DNA of 33,507 bases from a virus. The position numbers were made by a program, and so were the translations under genes. The notes below the pieces were generated by a model. The model saw only the letters and a program-made list of their open reading frames with translations, had not been told where the DNA came from and did no database searches. Below are positions 24,244-33,026 of the stretch, one piece after another. The DNA lies in the IMG/VR virus record IMGVR_UViG_3300043424_000455, positions 1 to 33,507 of that record; one strand, written 5' to 3'. Every line of letters begins with the position of its first letter. Position 1 is the stretch's first letter.

Positions 24244-26913
24244 TTAAAAGTTGCTAATTGATCCTACATATCGTGAAACTACATACGGACTTAGGCTATT
24301 TTCATGCCCTTCAAAATAACTTTCTATGAAATACTCGCCGCCTACGTCTTGTAGACTTTGTGTATCTGAGGCTTGAATGTTAGTATTTATAACAATTGAA
24401 TCAGTATTGGTTACATTTTCATTTGGAATTACAATACTGGTTGTTTTTGTCACCGTTTCTGATGAGGAAACTTCATCATTATTAAATGGTACAGCTATAC
24501 TATAGGACAGACTATCTGTTGTTGTAACCAATTCAGATTTTGATGCGCTATAGTTGAGGGAGAGAATTTCGCTATTAGAAAGTGTATCAAGAACTATTTC
24601 AGCATATGTGAATGTGATGGTTTCACTGAATGTAATTTCATCCAACAACACACTATTTACGTCATTGTTTTGTGAGAATGAGAATTGGAACAATTCTGAT
24701 GTTGAAACAGTATCACTCAATACATCACTGATATTAAATCTGATAGTATCTGATGTTGTTGCTGTATCTGATAAACTTGGTTTCGGTTCTAGTGATAGAA
24801 TGTCAGTCGTGGATTGTGTATCAAGCAAATCCACAGGAATTACTAGAATAACATTGATATTATCAGTTAAAGATAATGTTTCATTAACTGCACCCTGTGT
24901 GTAATCATTTATATATGCATCAGTAATAGTAATATTTTCACTGATGTTTTTACTAAAAGTTGTTGTTACTGTTTCTGTGTTACTTACAACTTCTGATATA
25001 TTCATGTTGTATTGCAACACACTTGTGTCAGTAATCAATACTGTTTCATCTACTATCTTATTCGGATTAAGTGACGCAATATCTGAAACAGTTATAGTAT
25101 CTAAAAGTATACTGTCCGGATCATTTTGCTGTTGGAAATTGATAACAGCAACATCAGTTACCATGATTTCATCAGTAGGTGCAAGTTGAACATGAATTGA
25201 ATCTAGCGTGTCTGAAACTGTTGCAGTATCATTATATTGAACATTATAGGCAACTACTTGACGTTGGAAAACGTCATCAGTAGATGTAGTGGTTGTTAAA
25301 ATCTTACTGAAGTCTTGTACAGGAGACTCAGTTAATGTAAGTGTATCGAGTAATGAAAGCGTGAAAGCCAAGTTTGTACTGAAGGTTTCAGATGTTGTTA
25401 CAGTTTCACTAAATGGTAAACTTGGTTGTAAGGATACACTGTCTGTTACACCTTGTAATGTATTGAATGCAACTGAACCTGAATCACTAATAATGATGGA
25501 TGTGATTGATGAATCTATAGATGAAGAAACTTCTATATTACCAGTCAAAATTAAATCAGCAAATAACTTGAACCCGGCAGGATGTGTACTATTTAAATAG
25601 GTATCCTTCCATGTGTTCAACGGCTTAGTAGTTTGCACCACATAGGAATATGGTTGATAATAATCATTATCTTGTAGTTTTACAATATCAGACAAGAAGC
25701 CTGCATTATCTTTATATTCACCAGGCGCATGATAAACATGCCCTGTCTTGAATGTTACTTCTGAATCTGCCCCTCCTCGACGGCGCGGTGTCAAATCCAC
25801 TGTGAATGTTTTCACAGGTTCTTCATCATCATTGCGAACTAGGAATTTTTCACCTGTATCAATGATGGCGAGTTGATGAAGCAATCCACGAACAGGTGCT
25901 GAAGCATAATCACCATAGATGGTGTAATCTTGCTGGAAATATTGTTCTGCAATGGTGTTTCTTGTTTCAACAACACGAACAATGGCATTGTTCTGTAATA
26001 ACTCATATACGTATGCTGATGGTCCTGTTAAGTTAACAACATAGGACTCAGAACCTGACGCTGCAAAATAATTACCTTCAACACCAGTTTCACTGATGAA
26101 GTAGGAGTCATCACGGGCAAATCTACTACCGCGATTATCAATTGATACCACACCTGTGATTTGCTTAGAAATGGTACCATAGGTTGTTGTAGTGGCACCA
26201 TTGACAAATTGAACATATACGTGTGTATCATAGTTACCTAAACTGGCAGCTAAACTGGTATTAGCAACTATGAAATCAGGAAATACATAATCAGGATTTA
26301 AATCAACTTCCAGTTGATAAATTTTAGGGCGTGATGATTCAAACACATCAAAACAACGTGTTGTGACTGTTCGTTCAAATGTTCCCGCACCTGCAATATA
26401 TTCGGTATACCGCAACGTTACAATTTTTCCCACCAACTCGTAAATGTTGTTGTTTGGAAAATTTGTTGTTTCTACCTTAATGAATTTCTTTCGTGACCAA
26501 CGACCATCAGATGCACGTAAAATAAAATCACCTGGATATTCAACAGAGATGGTGTCATTGAACATGAAACGGAAAAACATTTCTGTTGCATTCTCAGAAC
26601 CCTTTCCCTCATAATACTGATTGATATATTTGATTAACTTACGATTCCCAATGATGGTATCAGAAGGAATATCGTAAATGAATTGATTTCTGTAATATGG
26701 GATGAATAAATCTAATGTTTTATCAATGTCTCTCCAATCTGCTGAATTCAACAGTGCATGATTAACACCTGGTAGTTGTAAATCACCAATAGATAATTGT
26801 TCCAGAAACTTGTAATAGTACTCTAGAAATTTTACAAATTGAGGATATTCAGCTCTTACAAACTCTGGGATTTGCCCAGATATAAGATGATGGAGTTTCT
26901 TTTTGATAGACAT
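24244..26913 (-). CDS. Baseplate structural protein in gp7 position, with Ser/Thr-rich repeat array
   Basis: In this 889-aa protein, the N-terminus (IPEFVRAEYPQFVKFLEYYY, DWRDIDKTLDLFIPYYRNQF, LIKYINQYYEGKGSENATEM, FFRFMFND, EYPGDFILRASDGRWSRKKF) matches a conserved tail or baseplate family of T4-like and other myophages. Residues about 460-860 are a degenerate array of units of about 20-30 residues rich in Thr, Ser, Asp and Leu, for example LSDTATTSDTIRFNISDVL and LDTQSTTDILSLEP. The final 40 residues return to unique sequence (ESYFEGHE...SRYVGSISNF), so the array looks inserted. Its ATG overlaps the gp6 stop (TAATG). Position after gp6 suggests a gp7 counterpart, but I see no specific T4 gp7 motif. 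Confidence 0.65.
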   Translation of the reverse strand: MSIKKKLHHLISGQIPEFVRAEYPQFVKFLEYYYKFLEQLSIGDLQLPGVNHALLNSADWRDIDKTLDLFIPYYRNQFIYDIPSDTIIGNRKLIKYINQYYEGKGSENATEMFFRFMFNDTISVEYPGDFILRASDGRWSRKKFIKVETTNFPNNNIYELVGKIVTLRYTEYIAGAGTFERTVTTRCFDVFESSRPKIYQLEVDLNPDYVFPDFIVANTSLAASLGNYDTHVYVQFVNGATTTTYGTISKQITGVVSIDNRGSRFARDDSYFISETGVEGNYFAASGSESYVVNLTGPSAYVYELLQNNAIVRVVETRNTIAEQYFQQDYTIYGDYASAPVRGLLHQLAIIDTGEKFLVRNDDEEPVKTFTVDLTPRRRGGADSEVTFKTGHVYHAPGEYKDNAGFLSDIVKLQDNDYYQPYSYVVQTTKPLNTWKDTYLNSTHPAGFKLFADLILTGNIEVSSSIDSSITSIIISDSGSVAFNTLQGVTDSVSLQPSLPFSETVTTSETFSTNLAFTLSLLDTLTLTESPVQDFSKILTTTTSTDDVFQRQVVAYNVQYNDTATVSDTLDSIHVQLAPTDEIMVTDVAVINFQQQNDPDSILLDTITVSDIASLNPNKIVDETVLITDTSVLQYNMNISEVVSNTETVTTTFSKNISENITITDAYINDYTQGAVNETLSLTDNINVILVIPVDLLDTQSTTDILSLEPKPSLSDTATTSDTIRFNISDVLSDTVSTSELFQFSFSQNNDVNSVLLDEITFSETITFTYAEIVLDTLSNSEILSLNYSASKSELVTTTDSLSYSIAVPFNNDEVSSSETVTKTTSIVIPNENVTNTDSIVINTNIQASDTQSLQDVGGEYFIESYFEGHENSLSPYVVSRYVGSISNF
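24384..24391 (-). promoter_or_regulatory. Possible T4-late-type promoter upstream of the 154-aa gene
   Basis: An exact minus-strand TATAAATA sits 161 bases before the ATG at 24223, within coding sequence of the 889-aa gene. It is weakly supported because it is coding and distant. Confidence 0.35.
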
Positions 26914-28799
26914 TAGTTATTTGTGTAAGGCTTTGCTGTTACGGTTAACCCTGCACTGATATTGGCATCAGAGTTACTTATACTATTGTCCAAAGTCAAG
27001 ATGGTGTTTTTTGCCGGCTTTGCCGCTACGGCAAATTGTGACATGTCTGAAGTGCGGACAATTCCACTAGTGATGTTTTGATATAATGGTTGTGGGTTCA
27101 ATGTCAAATACACTTGATTCAAGTTACCCAAGTAACGTGTCACATTTAAATTTTGAACATTTACCAATCCTGCTTCGTAATCAACAACACCTATATTGGC
27201 AACAGGTTCATTGGTTAAGATGTTTATAAACTTCAATGTGCCTGTTCCTGTTTCACTTTGAATTACGGTATCACTGAAATCTTGAATGAATCCTTGATAT
27301 GTTAATCCATTGATTGTTGTTTCAAACAAAGAACTCTTAATGGTTTCTGGGTCAATGGCTGCAAGATAATTCAATGTTTGTGAGTATGATGAATTTCTGC
27401 CTGTTCCAATAGTGATTCTTTTTTGTAAATGCATCTTGAACAATGAACTGATGAATGCTGAATTTGCACCGTTCACTCGTTCAGATAATTTTGACAAAAA
27501 GAATGTTCTGTCTAGTGTGCCTAAATCAGTATTGAAATAATCTTCAATTTCTGTCTTAGCTAAATATGCCAAATCGGAAGGTTTCAAACTGGTTAATTTA
27601 GGATTGTAGTTTACAATGGTATCAAACCCAATGAACACGTAATCTGGGTCAACAAATTCATGCTGAATACTCATGACACTACGAGGACGCAAAATATTTT
27701 CTAGAATGAAATCTTTGTCAGCTTCCGTTACAATTGCACCAGCCACAGGGTCAATTGAAATGAACACTTTTCCATAAATAGGTGGTTCATTTTCTTCACC
27801 ACCCCATACAACAACTTCTCGCGTTTTGTTGTAATTTTGCTTGATTAATGTTTTGTAATCTTCAGCAGTAACAGCTCTGTTTCTACTAGCATTAAATTTT
27901 GGTGCATTGAATCGCACTGAGTCAATGGATTCTCTAACAGCACCGCCGGCAGCAGCAGAAAGAATTGTGATATCAACTTGGTTTTCACCATCAATATCGC
28001 CAATCAATGTGAAGTTTCTACTACCATTACTGTTTGGTCCTTGTGATGCCAAGTAGGTGACTAGAACAATATTACCAGGTGTCAATTGCTTTCCAATGTT
28101 ATCATCACCGAAAATTAATTGATATGTCCCCGTGTTGTTTTCTTCAACCCAAAACACTTGACTTGTGTTTGTGACATCGACAATTGTTGTTTCTCTTGTG
28201 AAAATTCGTGTTGTTAAATCTGATACTGAATTTTGAACCAACACTTGTATTGTTGTGATGTCAACCGTGTTTACCGGAATAACTAATGGTCCATTAACAA
28301 TATCTGGTGTGATGACATATGAGTTGGATAAACGAACACCTTCAATCAACTCCACATCAGTGAACACAAACTTGCCATTTTGATTCACTGTGGCAGTTTG
28401 TGTTTCATTCACGTTGAATGTGAATGTTTGATTGTTATATTGTGCTCCAAATTTAACACTAGGTGTTATGGATAAAGTGGAACCAGAAGTTGTGTTTCTA
28501 GTGACACTCAAATCAACTCTAGCCTTTGCTGATGTTGTAGAACGAGGTATATACCCCAAAGTTTTAGCGATAGAAATCACTGAACTTCTTTTAATCGCCG
28601 TGTCAATGAACATTTCGTTCGCTTGCATGTTGGCTAAAATGGCATTGTAATGGGTGTTATATGCCAATACATCCAACAGAACACTTAATGCAGAACCTTC
28701 AAAGTCATAGTCAGCAAACTCAGTCTGTGAGGCTAGATAACTTCGTAAGTTGGTTTTGATTTCATCAAAATCAAGTTCTGTGACCTTTAATTCTGCCAT
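26913..28799 (-). CDS. gp6: Baseplate wedge protein gp6
   Basis: The 628-aa length is close to T4 gp6 (about 660). The N-terminus is diagnostic: ELDFDEIKTNLRSYLASQTE, DYDFEGSALSVLLDVLAYNT, YNAILANMQANEMFIDTAIK, RSSVISIAKTLGYIPRS. Later parts match the gpJ/gp6 type: QLIFGDDNIGKQLTPGNIV and RNRAVTAEDYKTLIKQNYNK, then VFISIDPVAGAIVTEADKDF. In T4, gp6 dimers form the ring that joins neighbouring wedges around the hub. The ATG overlaps the gp25 stop (TAATG) and the gene's stop overlaps the next start in the same way, so gp25, gp6 and the gp7-position protein are likely translationally coupled. Confidence 0.92.
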   Translation of the reverse strand: MAELKVTELDFDEIKTNLRSYLASQTEFADYDFEGSALSVLLDVLAYNTHYNAILANMQANEMFIDTAIKRSSVISIAKTLGYIPRSTTSAKARVDLSVTRNTTSGSTLSITPSVKFGAQYNNQTFTFNVNETQTATVNQNGKFVFTDVELIEGVRLSNSYVITPDIVNGPLVIPVNTVDITTIQVLVQNSVSDLTTRIFTRETTIVDVTNTSQVFWVEENNTGTYQLIFGDDNIGKQLTPGNIVLVTYLASQGPNSNGSRNFTLIGDIDGENQVDITILSAAAGGAVRESIDSVRFNAPKFNASRNRAVTAEDYKTLIKQNYNKTREVVVWGGEENEPPIYGKVFISIDPVAGAIVTEADKDFILENILRPRSVMSIQHEFVDPDYVFIGFDTIVNYNPKLTSLKPSDLAYLAKTEIEDYFNTDLGTLDRTFFLSKLSERVNGANSAFISSLFKMHLQKRITIGTGRNSSYSQTLNYLAAIDPETIKSSLFETTINGLTYQGFIQDFSDTVIQSETGTGTLKFINILTNEPVANIGVVDYEAGLVNVQNLNVTRYLGNLNQVYLTLNPQPLYQNITSGIVRTSDMSQFAVAAKPAKNTILTLDNSISNSDANISAGLTVTAKPYTNN

Positions 28800-29197
28800 T
28801 ATCGTAATCTCTGTAGAGTTAATGTTAGTGAAGCAGGTTGGCTAACGCCGAGTACAGTGAAAAATATTGAAATTTCATATTCATTATCATCATAGTTTGG
28901 AACAACATCAATATAATCTAACAACACTCTTGGTTCATAATTCGTGATGAGATTTTCAATACTTCTTCTGATGGTTTCAGTTGTGATGGGATCAATCGGC
29001 TCAAACAATAATGCATACATGGGAGACCCAACATCAGGCTTGAACAATTTTTCACCATATTGTGTAAATATCAATAATTTCAATGACTGACGAATGGCAT
29101 TAATATCAATCTTTTTCAGCACATCTTTTGTTTGAGGATGTGCTGAAAAAGATAAATCTAAATCTTTATAGAGTTTGTTCGGTGATAGAATAGCCAT
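28799..29197 (-). CDS. gp25: Baseplate wedge protein gp25 (GPW_gp25 family)
   Basis: The 132-aa length matches T4 gp25. Family features are visible: NKLYKDLDLSF at the start, the helix INAIRQSLKLLIFTQYGEKL, FKPDVGSPMYALLFEP, and the conserved NYEPRVLL (about 88-95) that contains the EPR motif, followed by two beta strands (YEISIFFTVLG, PASLTLTLQRL). gp25 plugs wedges to the sheath-initiating ring and resembles T6SS TssE. No Shine-Dalgarno is seen before the ATG; instead a TATAAATA box ends 10 bases upstream. A perfect 17-bp inverted repeat occupies codons 15-30. Confidence 0.93.
   Translation of the reverse strand: MAILSPNKLYKDLDLSFSAHPQTKDVLKKIDINAIRQSLKLLIFTQYGEKLFKPDVGSPMYALLFEPIDPITTETIRRSIENLITNYEPRVLLDYIDVVPNYDDNEYEISIFFTVLGVSQPASLTLTLQRLR
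29109..29153. repeat. Perfect 17-bp inverted repeat within gp25
   Basis: Left arm 29109-29125 (ATCTTTTTCAGCACATC) and right arm 29137-29153 (its exact reverse complement) are separated by 11 bases. In gp25 mRNA this would be a long, stable stem beginning about 45 bases after the start codon. It lies wholly in coding sequence and is not followed by a U-run, so it does not look like a normal terminator. Confidence 0.9.
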
Positions 29198-29207
29198 TTT
29201 TATTTAA

Positions 29208-29215
29208 TATTTATA
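29208..29215 (-). promoter_or_regulatory. T4-late-type promoter immediately before gp25
   Basis: The minus strand reads TATAAATA between the gp5 stop (29219) and the gp25 ATG (29197). A start 6-7 bases downstream would leave a leader of only about 3-5 bases. The element is exact and mostly intergenic. Confidence 0.55.
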
Positions 29216-29218
29216 TGG

Positions 29219-31069
29219 TTATGCCAACTGGACAAGAACGCCGCGTCCGTTCGGAGCAGTTTTATGATTCATGAATGTGCTGCAAGTGTTTCTACAACCA
29301 TTTCTATTGAATGAAATGTGAATCCATGGGTTACGAGTTCCTGTTGTCTTGTATTCCAACAACATTTGGTCATAGTTAACATTCTGTTTAATCCACTTGG
29401 CAATTTCAAAATAATCTGCCTTGGATGCACCTCTGAATTGTAAGTCAGCAGCTTGCCCCTTCATGTGTTGGGAAGTTGTAGAACCGCCTTCTGGTACATA
29501 ATTTCTGAATCCACTTGTGATGAACATGTTCGGGTATTTGTCCTTGATGGGATCAAGCACTTGTTCAGCCAAAGCTTTCATGTTACAAGCAATTTCTCGT
29601 TCAGTTAATCCAGCAAATGCTGTTAAACGAGACTTGGATGCTGCTGCCTGAGTTGTGAAACTGGCAATAGTGAAATGTTTTGACAACTTCAAACTTTCTG
29701 TGAGCTGAGTCACACTGTTGATGTCTCCACATCCTGGGATGACATCTTCTTTCTTAGGTGTAGGAGTTTCGTCCACTTCTTTCGGGGCTGGGGGTGGTTC
29801 TTCAATTTCTGCTCTAGTGATAACACCATCAGTGATGGCTTGTTCAACCAACTGTTTAATTACTTTACTATTCTTTTCAAAATCTTCACCGAGTACATCC
29901 AAGGTGAATGTCAACACTTCTTCGCGCGTTGGAACAATCAAATCAGGGAATGTAGGTAATGTGGGTGACTTTTCTGAGATGGTTGATGGTGGGACAATCA
30001 CAGGTGGGACAGGTGGTGTGGGAGTAATTGACATACCATTCATCTTCAACACTGCCACTTCTGTGATAGGACTTGCAATAGTTGTTTTTAACGTGCCTGT
30101 CATTATCAACCCCTTCAATGATTTGATGTTAATCTTGTCATTGGCATTGATGTTAACAGTTTTATCAGTATGAATATCAACACCTTCCGGTGCCGTCACA
30201 CTGAATTTTTTGCCTGCCTTCATTTCAATATCGCCGTGCGCATGTGCCTTTAAATTGCCATCCACTTGAAGATTACAATTGTTCTTCACATAGATGTTAC
30301 AGTTGCCTTCTATTGTGACATTGGCACTACCTTTAATCAACACATTGTTATTACGCATGATTATTTCATAGTTGTCACCCACAACTTTGCGTAACATGGT
30401 ACCATTTCTATCCACTTCCCAATAGGTGCCTTTTTTATGATAGGTTGCCAATCGTTCATTTTCTTTTGTATCATCAACTTCAACAATATGTCCTGATTCA
30501 GATTCATAGACATGATTGTACGGATACATGGCATTGTATGGTGTCATGGGTTGATCCCATGTGCCCTCAAATGCTATAGGTACACCTTTTTGACGCTCAT
30601 CATCTTTCATCTTGATGATGGTTTCATTGATTTGCTGATTTCGTGCAAGACGATTGGTATCAGGTTCACTATTTTTTAAATAAGCTTCTCTTGGATATTC
30701 TTTGTTAGGATCCTGGAATCCATAGTTTGCCGTGTTACGAATTTCATCATAATAGGATTTGCCAGGAATACCAGAAATGGTACCCATGATGACAGGTTCT
30801 TGGCAATCTTCTCCATCACGAAAGAATCCCGTGACCCATGTGCCCTCCACAGGTCCTGTAGGTGTGATACCGACACCTGACATGGCAGCAGATGTGATGG
30901 GTTGCATGGGAAACGCCCAAGGCAAATCAGTTGTAGGAAGTTCCACCTTATCAGAGGTATGATACCCTACAATACGGACCTTACAACGTCCTAAAAATAT
31001 CGGATCATTTCTATCTTCTACAACACCTACCCACCAATAGAATCCTGTTCTTGAATATGCGTTTTCCAT
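29219..31069 (-). CDS. gp5: Baseplate spike gp5-like, OB fold and beta-helix with C-terminal M15 peptidase
   Basis: In this 616-aa protein, residues 10-100 form the gp5/VgrG OB domain: GFYWWVGVVEDRNDPIFLGR, CKVRIVGYHTS, LPWAFPMQPITSAAMSGVG, GTWVTGFFRDGEDCQEPVIM. Residues about 185-345 carry the spike repeats (SGHIVEVDDT, GTYWEVDRNGTMLRKVVGDN, NVTIEGNCNIYVKNNCNLQV, KTVNINANDKINIKSLKG) expected of a trimeric beta-helix. A Pro-rich linker (348-440) leads to a Peptidase_M15_3-like domain (about 462-600) with SQHMKGQAAD (H535, D542), LLEY (E572) and WIHIS (H584), the usual zinc and catalytic positions. It probably cuts peptidoglycan cross-links during tail penetration. T4 instead has a lysozyme between the OB fold and the helix; none is seen here. 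Confidence 0.9.
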   Translation of the reverse strand: MENAYSRTGFYWWVGVVEDRNDPIFLGRCKVRIVGYHTSDKVELPTTDLPWAFPMQPITSAAMSGVGITPTGPVEGTWVTGFFRDGEDCQEPVIMGTISGIPGKSYYDEIRNTANYGFQDPNKEYPREAYLKNSEPDTNRLARNQQINETIIKMKDDERQKGVPIAFEGTWDQPMTPYNAMYPYNHVYESESGHIVEVDDTKENERLATYHKKGTYWEVDRNGTMLRKVVGDNYEIIMRNNNVLIKGSANVTIEGNCNIYVKNNCNLQVDGNLKAHAHGDIEMKAGKKFSVTAPEGVDIHTDKTVNINANDKINIKSLKGLIMTGTLKTTIASPITEVAVLKMNGMSITPTPPVPPVIVPPSTISEKSPTLPTFPDLIVPTREEVLTFTLDVLGEDFEKNSKVIKQLVEQAITDGVITRAEIEEPPPAPKEVDETPTPKKEDVIPGCGDINSVTQLTESLKLSKHFTIASFTTQAAASKSRLTAFAGLTEREIACNMKALAEQVLDPIKDKYPNMFITSGFRNYVPEGGSTTSQHMKGQAADLQFRGASKADYFEIAKWIKQNVNYDQMLLEYKTTGTRNPWIHISFNRNGCRNTCSTFMNHKTAPNGRGVLVQLA

Positions 31070-31071
31070 AA

Positions 31072-32325
31072 TTAATCCACAGATTTTTTAAATGATTCTT
31101 TCATAATTTCCATAAACATCTCATGCTTATTTAATGTGAATTGATGGCGTATAGCAGTGATTAGATAACGTCCTGACAAATATGGGTCAATGAAATCTTC
31201 TATTGTTTTACCTTCTTCATTTTTAGCAAGTGATTTTGGAATCAAACATTCAATCACCTTACCTACTTCAATATCTGTTCTTCCAGGAATTTGTATTGAG
31301 AACCGAAGGTTGTTTGCCTCATACATTAAACTGTTTCTTTGCATTGCCCAGTTTTCAAATAATGGATCAACATAATCATCAAACATTCTGTATTGTTTTG
31401 TTTTCACAATGGCATGACTATCTGGACTTCTCGGAATATCTTTTGGAAAAGTTGAGGCATCATGTAGATTGAAATACTTTTTACGTAGTTCATAATGGTC
31501 AGATAGAAATTCTTTATATTGTTTCAATGTGATATCATGTGTAATCAACTTACTAGCATAATATCCAAAATCCTGACCACGAAACACATCCATGTATGTC
31601 ATGGGTGTTAGTTTGATGATATTGTTATACCGTGATGCCAAGTCTTTGTAAGGACCTGTGTTTGCAGTAGGAATATATGAATAGGTACCAAACACAGAAT
31701 TTTTCTGACTTTGTGCTAGTTGTTCTATACTTGTTAAATAGAAATTTTTGTTACCTTCAAAAAATAAAACATTGGGGGCTTGTTTAAAACTTCTTGTTGC
31801 CACCCAATTAATAACTTTCAATGGAGACCAATAAGGAGATACTAATGCCACATTGGTTGTATGTTGTTCCAACACTTTCAACGGCTTATCTTCTTTCAGA
31901 TATTCATTGAATACACGTTCAATAACCGTGTGTGTTGCTCCTTTGAATTTCTTACTAATTCTAGTGATATTATCTTTTAACCCTTCTGTAGAAATGAAGT
32001 TCATCACATATACTTGTTCTTTTTCACCTAAAATACGAGCATCAATACTTGTGATATAGAATTTTCTTTCTATGCGTTCACTGCGAAATCCTGGACTTTT
32101 GAATGATAGTTCAAGCGTTTCTAAACCTGTGAGAGGTAACTGTGTTATTAAACTGGCAGCATCTTTCATAACAATATATCCCGTCATCACGTTGGAAAAA
32201 ATATCCTCGTAGATGATGGTTTGTGCTGCCATGGTTTTAATACTATACCGTTTACCACGAGAAATTAAATCAATCTTCTCTGTGGTAACCTCACCAGTAT
32301 CCTTGATTAGTTCAACATTATCCAT
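31072..32325 (-). CDS. gp27: Baseplate hub protein, gp27-like
   Basis: The 417-aa length is close to T4 gp27 (391). It sits directly before the spike gene, matching the gp27-gp5 hub-spike pair. Sequence features fit a VgrG/gp27 tube protein: SIKTMAAQTIIYEDIFSNVM and TGYIVMKDAASLITQLPLTG near the start, LELSFKSPGF, RKFYITSIDARI, VIERVFNEYL and the central WSPLKVINWVATRSFKQAPN (about 166-185), then LRFSIQIPGRTDIEVGKVIE and YLSGRYLITAIRHQF near the end. The ATG overlaps the gp53 stop (TAATG), and gp5 begins two bases after its stop. I assign it by position and pattern rather than a diagnostic motif. Confidence 0.75.
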   Translation of the reverse strand: MDNVELIKDTGEVTTEKIDLISRGKRYSIKTMAAQTIIYEDIFSNVMTGYIVMKDAASLITQLPLTGLETLELSFKSPGFRSERIERKFYITSIDARILGEKEQVYVMNFISTEGLKDNITRISKKFKGATHTVIERVFNEYLKEDKPLKVLEQHTTNVALVSPYWSPLKVINWVATRSFKQAPNVLFFEGNKNFYLTSIEQLAQSQKNSVFGTYSYIPTANTGPYKDLASRYNNIIKLTPMTYMDVFRGQDFGYYASKLITHDITLKQYKEFLSDHYELRKKYFNLHDASTFPKDIPRSPDSHAIVKTKQYRMFDDYVDPLFENWAMQRNSLMYEANNLRFSIQIPGRTDIEVGKVIECLIPKSLAKNEEGKTIEDFIDPYLSGRYLITAIRHQFTLNKHEMFMEIMKESFKKSVD

Positions 32326-33026
32326 TATTCACCAATTTTATTTCTGAAATCTTTAATGATTTCTGAGATGTAACGTTCATTCAAAATTTTAATAGTGCGT
32401 TTTTCATCATTTCTATCCGTTTCATATTCATAGTTTGTAACAGCTACAATGTTAGGATTGGATATATCATTGTCAACGATATATTCAATTTCAGTATCAT
32501 AGTAATGGTGAATTCCTTCTGTTGGGTCAACGACAGAGGTGACCGGCAAATCATTTTCTTCAGTTGTGACATTAGACAACTGAGATGTTGTTGATAGCCG
32601 AGTTATGCCTTTTTGAGAACGTAATGATACCGTAGTAGCGCCCACTTCTGTAACAATGAATTCACCTCCCGTGTCACTGTTCACTACATCATCAACATTA
32701 TATTTTGATGTATCAGGAACAGTAACAACAAAATCATAAGACGCAAACACAAACTCTGTAACCTTTGCATCAGGCATAGGCCATTCTTCTCTTGGGTCAA
32801 TGATATCATTCACAAGAAAGATGATCCAATGATACAACGGGGTGTTGTACATTTTGTAACTTACCATTTCAGGTGTTTCACCATCGCGCACAAAGTAATC
32901 ATCAAGCAACACCAAATTATTTCGAAATTCCTTTGAGATGGTTACACGACTTAGAAAATCTTCAACAACAATAGGATTACCGTTGTTGGAAATAACTGTT
33001 CGTGGAAAATATGAGAAGAATGCCAT
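32325..33026 (-). CDS. gp53: Baseplate wedge protein gp53
   Basis: In this 233-aa protein, residues 1-85 show the gp53 pattern: FFSYFPRTVISNNGNPIVVE at the start, then DDYFVRDGETPEMVSYKMYN, TPLYHWIIFLVNDIIDP, EEWPMP. The LysM-like start of the family and the C-terminal helix (NERYISEIIKDFRNKIG) are present. Between them, residues 98-155 form an additional beta module (DFVVTVPDTSKYNVDDVVNS, STTSQLSNVTT) that recurs in the gp8-like protein; T4 gp53 is shorter (about 196 aa). gp53 holds gp6 rings together in the baseplate. It is joined to both neighbours by TAATG overlaps. Confidence 0.87.
   Translation of the reverse strand: MAFFSYFPRTVISNNGNPIVVEDFLSRVTISKEFRNNLVLLDDYFVRDGETPEMVSYKMYNTPLYHWIIFLVNDIIDPREEWPMPDAKVTEFVFASYDFVVTVPDTSKYNVDDVVNSDTGGEFIVTEVGATTVSLRSQKGITRLSTTSQLSNVTTEENDLPVTSVVDPTEGIHHYYDTEIEYIVDNDISNPNIVAVTNYEYETDRNDEKRTIKILNERYISEIIKDFRNKIGE

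Noticed and set aside
30545-30561. CATGGG-TTGAT-CCCATG hairpin as a terminator
   Set aside because: Only 6-bp arms, within the gp5 coding sequence and not followed by a T-run on either strand.
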